Positions 61,589 through 64,000 of a DNA stretch of 64,000 bases are shown piece by piece. How positions within the stretch are numbered: position 1 is the stretch's first letter; each line of letters starts with the position of its first letter. A program made the position numbers and the translations under genes. This DNA comes from Desulfobacterales bacterium (GTDB lineage: Bacteria > Desulfobacterota > Desulfobacteria > Desulfobacterales > JAHEIW01), in NCBI GenBank assembly GCA_030066985.1, contig JASJAN010000024.1:1-64000 (forward strand), in the 5' to 3' direction. Under the pieces are notes generated by a model. That model was not told the DNA's origin and did no database searches. It was given only the letters and a program-made list of their open reading frames with translations.

Positions 61589-62323
61589 TTAGTCTTCCTC
61601 AACCCCGAGATAGGCTTCAATCACCTTTGGATCTTGTGATACCTCTTTGGTCGGTCCTTCGGCAATCTTGTTGCCGAAATTGATCACCGCCAATCGTTCG
61701 CATAATCCCATGATCACGTCCATGATGTGCTCCACCATCAGAATCGTAATGCCTTGATCGCGTATCTTCGCGATAATATTCATCAAGGGCTCGAGCTCGC
61801 GCTCGGTCAGGCCGCTGGCCAGCTCATCCAGCAGCATCACTTTGGGTTGGCTCGCCAGCGCCCGGGCCAGGTCCAAGCGCTTCAACTGGACCGTATTCAA
61901 TTTCTCCGATATCGTATCTTCGGGCAGAGCAAACTCGACAAAGTTGAGTTGCTCACGGGCATGGGCGACCGGATCTTTGACTTTGGGATTATTGCCAAAA
62001 ACTGCGGCCACCATAACGTTATCAAGGACGGATAATTTGGGAAATGGTACGGGGATCTGGAAAGTTCGGGACAGGCCCCGGTGGCACATCTCTTCAGGTG
62101 AGCAAGTTGTGGTTTCCTCCTCCATAAAATGAACCGACCCTGAAGTGGCGTTATTCAGCCCGGCGAGGGCATTGAGCAAGGTGGTTTTACCGGCGCCGTT
62201 AGGACCGATCAGTCCCATGATTTCACCCTCTTTAACAGTCATGGTGACCCGGTTAACTGCCACTAGACCGCCAAAGCGCTTGGTCAATTCCTTGGTTTGA
62301 ATGACAACATTATTGTTAGCCAT
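61589..62323 (-). CDS. livG: Branched-chain amino acid-type ABC transporter ATPase LivG
   Basis: This 244-residue ATPase has Walker A GPNGAGKTT near residue 38, Walker B VMLLDELASGL, the switch MVEHIMDVIM and the LivG C-terminal EAYLGVEED. The ABC signature reads LNTVQLKRLDLARAL, so the usual LSxGQ is degenerate (NTVQL); this may lower ATPase rates or show divergence. It lies between livK and livF, and a hairpin separates it from livK. Confidence 0.9.
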   Translation of the reverse strand: MANNNVVIQTKELTKRFGGLVAVNRVTMTVKEGEIMGLIGPNGAGKTTLLNALAGLNNATSGSVHFMEEETTTCSPEEMCHRGLSRTFQIPVPFPKLSVLDNVMVAAVFGNNPKVKDPVAHAREQLNFVEFALPEDTISEKLNTVQLKRLDLARALASQPKVMLLDELASGLTERELEPLMNIIAKIRDQGITILMVEHIMDVIMGLCERLAVINFGNKIAEGPTKEVSQDPKVIEAYLGVEED

Positions 62324-62361
62324 ATGTCCCCACTACAATGTGCAGCATATTAATAAAAATA

Positions 62362-62390
62362 GGGGAGGGGCGATGATTTGCCCCTTCCCC
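62362..62390 (-). terminator. Hairpin between livK and livG
   Basis: GGGGAGGGGC (62362-62371) pairs with GCCCCTTCCCC (62380-62390), one bulge and an 8-base loop. Read on the minus strand it is followed by TATTTTTATT. Such partial terminators between a binding protein and its permease genes let the binding protein be made in excess. Confidence 0.7.
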
Positions 62391-62407
62391 GGGTCAATTA
62401 TTGGCTT

Positions 62408-63661
62408 TTATTTGGGTACCATGAAGTCCATTTCTTTTTCGGCCAGCGGAAAGATGGTGTAAGCCTTGCCGCCTTTGTATTGGATAACCGGCATGAACCA
62501 ATGGTCGCCATCCGTCACCGGATCCGGATAGAGATCAGGAGTGAACTTGTACTCCTTCATCATAATGGCGCCGTCGTTAACGCCATAGGTCAGCTTGCCG
62601 GTGGCCATCTCCTCAAGCATGACTTTGTGGATAGATGCGCTGTCCAGTTTGCCTTCTCTTTCAAGGGTACGGTTAAGAACCTTGAGAAACATACCGGCTG
62701 CATCGTAGGAAATACCACCAGCTGAGGCGGCTGGTTTAAACTTATATGTTTTCTCAAACTTCTGGCGATAGGCTTCGGAGCGGGGGCCCCATTTGACATT
62801 CATGTCAACGATGCCATTGGAGCTTCTGCCGGTCAGCTGGTACCATTCCCCTACCCATCCCAGACCATCGACGATCAGAAGGGAGTTCAAACCGACCTCG
62901 CGGGCCTGTTTGATAAAAGCGGAAACGGATGCGGCGGCGGTGTTGGTGATGGTCACCAGCGGAACGCCGGCCTTTTTATACTTGGTCAGCAGGGGATAAA
63001 AATCGGTCTGGCCAATCTGCATATAGTCTTCCTCTTTGATTGTCCAGCCATAATCTTTGATGTTCTGCTTGGCAGCCACAATCCAATCCCGTCCCCAGTC
63101 GGTTTCTTCGGCCGAAACACCCACGAGTTTATTACCGGGTTTCCAGGTTGTATTCTTTGAGGCCCAGTTGACGAAATCAAAATAGAGCTTCGCGGACAGC
63201 GCCGGATAGGACCAGAATTTGAACCAGTAACCTTTATATTGCTCATTGCCGCGGATCTTATCGGTGATGGTTTTGGCGGCACCCATGGAACCCATATGGG
63301 GAATCTTATATTTGACGGACTGATCGACACAGGCCATGGCCACCGAGCTGTGCCACCCGCCCAGACCGACCTGCATGCCTTTTCTTTCGATGGCTTCAAC
63401 GTAGGCATTGGTCGCTTTGGCCGGGTCACTCTGGGAATCGATGAAAATGATTTTCAGTTTGTAGTCGCCGACCTTGTTGCCCGCCTCTTCCAGCTTCATC
63501 AGCAGGCTGTTTTTAATACTGGCACCGGATTGAGCCGCCGGACCGGTGAACGGTCCCATCAAACCAACCACGAGCTCCTTTTCCGCGCCTGCATTCACTG
63601 CCACAAATGACATCAGAAAAAATGCAGCAATAACGATTGATAGAAAGCGTTTTGTGCGCAT
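62408..63661 (-). CDS. livK: ABC transporter substrate-binding protein LivK-like
   Basis: AAAAGGAGG before ATG 63661 sets the start and gives 417 residues. A signal peptide (MRTKRFLSIVIAAFFLMSFV) should be cut after NAGA. The mature part is a type I periplasmic binding fold (VVGLMGPFTGPAAQSGASIKN), as for amide/urea/branched-chain amino acid receptors. No lipobox was seen, so it is a free periplasmic protein. It is first of the liv set and follows the MttB-4 gene on the same strand, which hints at uptake of an MttB-4 substrate. Confidence 0.9.
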   Translation of the reverse strand: MRTKRFLSIVIAAFFLMSFVAVNAGAEKELVVGLMGPFTGPAAQSGASIKNSLLMKLEEAGNKVGDYKLKIIFIDSQSDPAKATNAYVEAIERKGMQVGLGGWHSSVAMACVDQSVKYKIPHMGSMGAAKTITDKIRGNEQYKGYWFKFWSYPALSAKLYFDFVNWASKNTTWKPGNKLVGVSAEETDWGRDWIVAAKQNIKDYGWTIKEEDYMQIGQTDFYPLLTKYKKAGVPLVTITNTAAASVSAFIKQAREVGLNSLLIVDGLGWVGEWYQLTGRSSNGIVDMNVKWGPRSEAYRQKFEKTYKFKPAASAGGISYDAAGMFLKVLNRTLEREGKLDSASIHKVMLEEMATGKLTYGVNDGAIMMKEYKFTPDLYPDPVTDGDHWFMPVIQYKGGKAYTIFPLAEKEMDFMVPK

Positions 63662-63830
63662 CGTGAATCCTCCTTTTGCTATGTCCTCGGTTAATGAAAT
63701 GTATGCTGAGCATCTATCCATCCCAAAACAAATCGCACGTATAATTAAGGATATGGCGGCTGAGCACATTTCTTTCCAAATTCAATATCAATGATTGCTG
63801 TGGGTATCACCTCCTTTTCATGATTTACTT

Positions 63831-64000
63831 TTATTCATTTTTGCGTCTCGTCACGTATTCGGTAAGCATCTGTTCGATATCTGAATCTATGTCAGGTTTT
63901 ACGTATTCTGCAAGTCTTTGTTCTAGCAGCGCCGTGGCTGATTCCTTCAGCGTTTTTTTGCCGGCATTCGCCCAGGATTCGTAATCAACGCGGCTCATCA
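63831..64000 (-). CDS. MttB-type methyltransferase, C-terminal end only (MttB-4)
   Basis: Reading leftwards from the window edge to a TAA at 63831-63833, the last 56 codons are open. Their product contains YESWANAGKKT, KPDIDSDIE and the ending EYVTRRKNE. MttB-1 ends in the same way (YDSWQGAGGKR, KPDIDSAIE, EYVTRRKAG), so this is the 3' end of a fourth MttB-superfamily gene closely related to MttB-1. The start lies outside the window. The livK gene follows after about 170 bases. Confidence 0.82.
   Translation of the reverse strand, partial: MSRVDYESWANAGKKTLKESATALLEQRLAEYVKPDIDSDIEQMLTEYVTRRKNE

Overview
The window reads as a catabolic gene island of an anaerobic bacterium, most likely a member of the Desulfobacterota (sulfate-reducer-like). 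The pointers are family content rather than any marker gene: several non-pyrrolysine MttB-type methyltransferases with a corrinoid protein and a pterin methyltransferase, ETF plus a membrane FeS reductase, two tungsten/molybdenum aldehyde:ferredoxin oxidoreductases (AOR), a glycyl radical enzyme, sigma-54 activators, and many palindromic intergenic repeats. No rRNA, tRNA, CRISPR array or transposase was seen.

Layout. 1-2.4 kb (minus): heterotetrameric sarcosine oxidase soxB-soxD-soxA (soxA cut by the window edge). 2.7-5.1 kb: an RpiR regulator overlapping a sigma-54 activator. 5.4-15.3 kb: MttB-1, a dimethylglycine dehydrogenase-like flavoprotein, EtfB, EtfA, a DgcB-like membrane FeS protein, a methyl-THF:corrinoid methyltransferase and its corrinoid protein. 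15.7-29.1 kb: MFS transporter, MttB-2, a second dimethylglycine dehydrogenase homologue, two flavodoxin-fold proteins, an acyl-CoA ligase/crotonase pair, an M19-like protein, MttB-3 and an M24 peptidase-family protein. 29.4-40.2 kb: a DUF1638-hydantoinase fusion, a DMT transporter, a second sigma-54 activator, a fluoroacetate-dehalogenase-like hydrolase, and a glycyl radical enzyme with its activase. 40.2-43.5 kb: an AT-rich, gene-poor stretch with a pilin-like protein, a small unknown and an FHA protein. 43.5-56.6 kb: flavoprotein, DUF1847, Asp/Glu racemase-like, ALDH-like (catalytic residues missing), AOR, QueG-like FeS protein, ferredoxin, a second ligase/crotonase pair, a membrane ferredoxin and a GntR regulator. 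56.6-64 kb (minus): a second AOR, livMHFGK ABC transporter genes, and the 3' end of a fourth MttB gene that runs off the window.

How it fits together (inference). Quaternary amines such as betaines would be imported (Liv system, MFS), demethylated by the MttB proteins onto the corrinoid protein, and the methyl group passed to tetrahydrofolate. Dimethylglycine and sarcosine would be oxidised by the DgcA-like and Sox enzymes, with electrons going through ETF to the membrane FeS reductase and quinone. The ligase/crotonase pairs and AORs suggest parallel breakdown of a carbon skeleton through CoA esters and aldehydes. Four sigma-54 promoters were found by eye. Two of them (before the flavoprotein and the racemase) share a conserved upstream palindrome at almost identical spacing, which links those genes to one activator.

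Most notable: an ALDH-family protein that has lost all three classical catalytic residues, the paired sigma-54 promoter/UAS modules, an atypical GCVV glycyl radical enzyme with a palindromic operator over its promoter, and the DUF1638-hydantoinase fusion.
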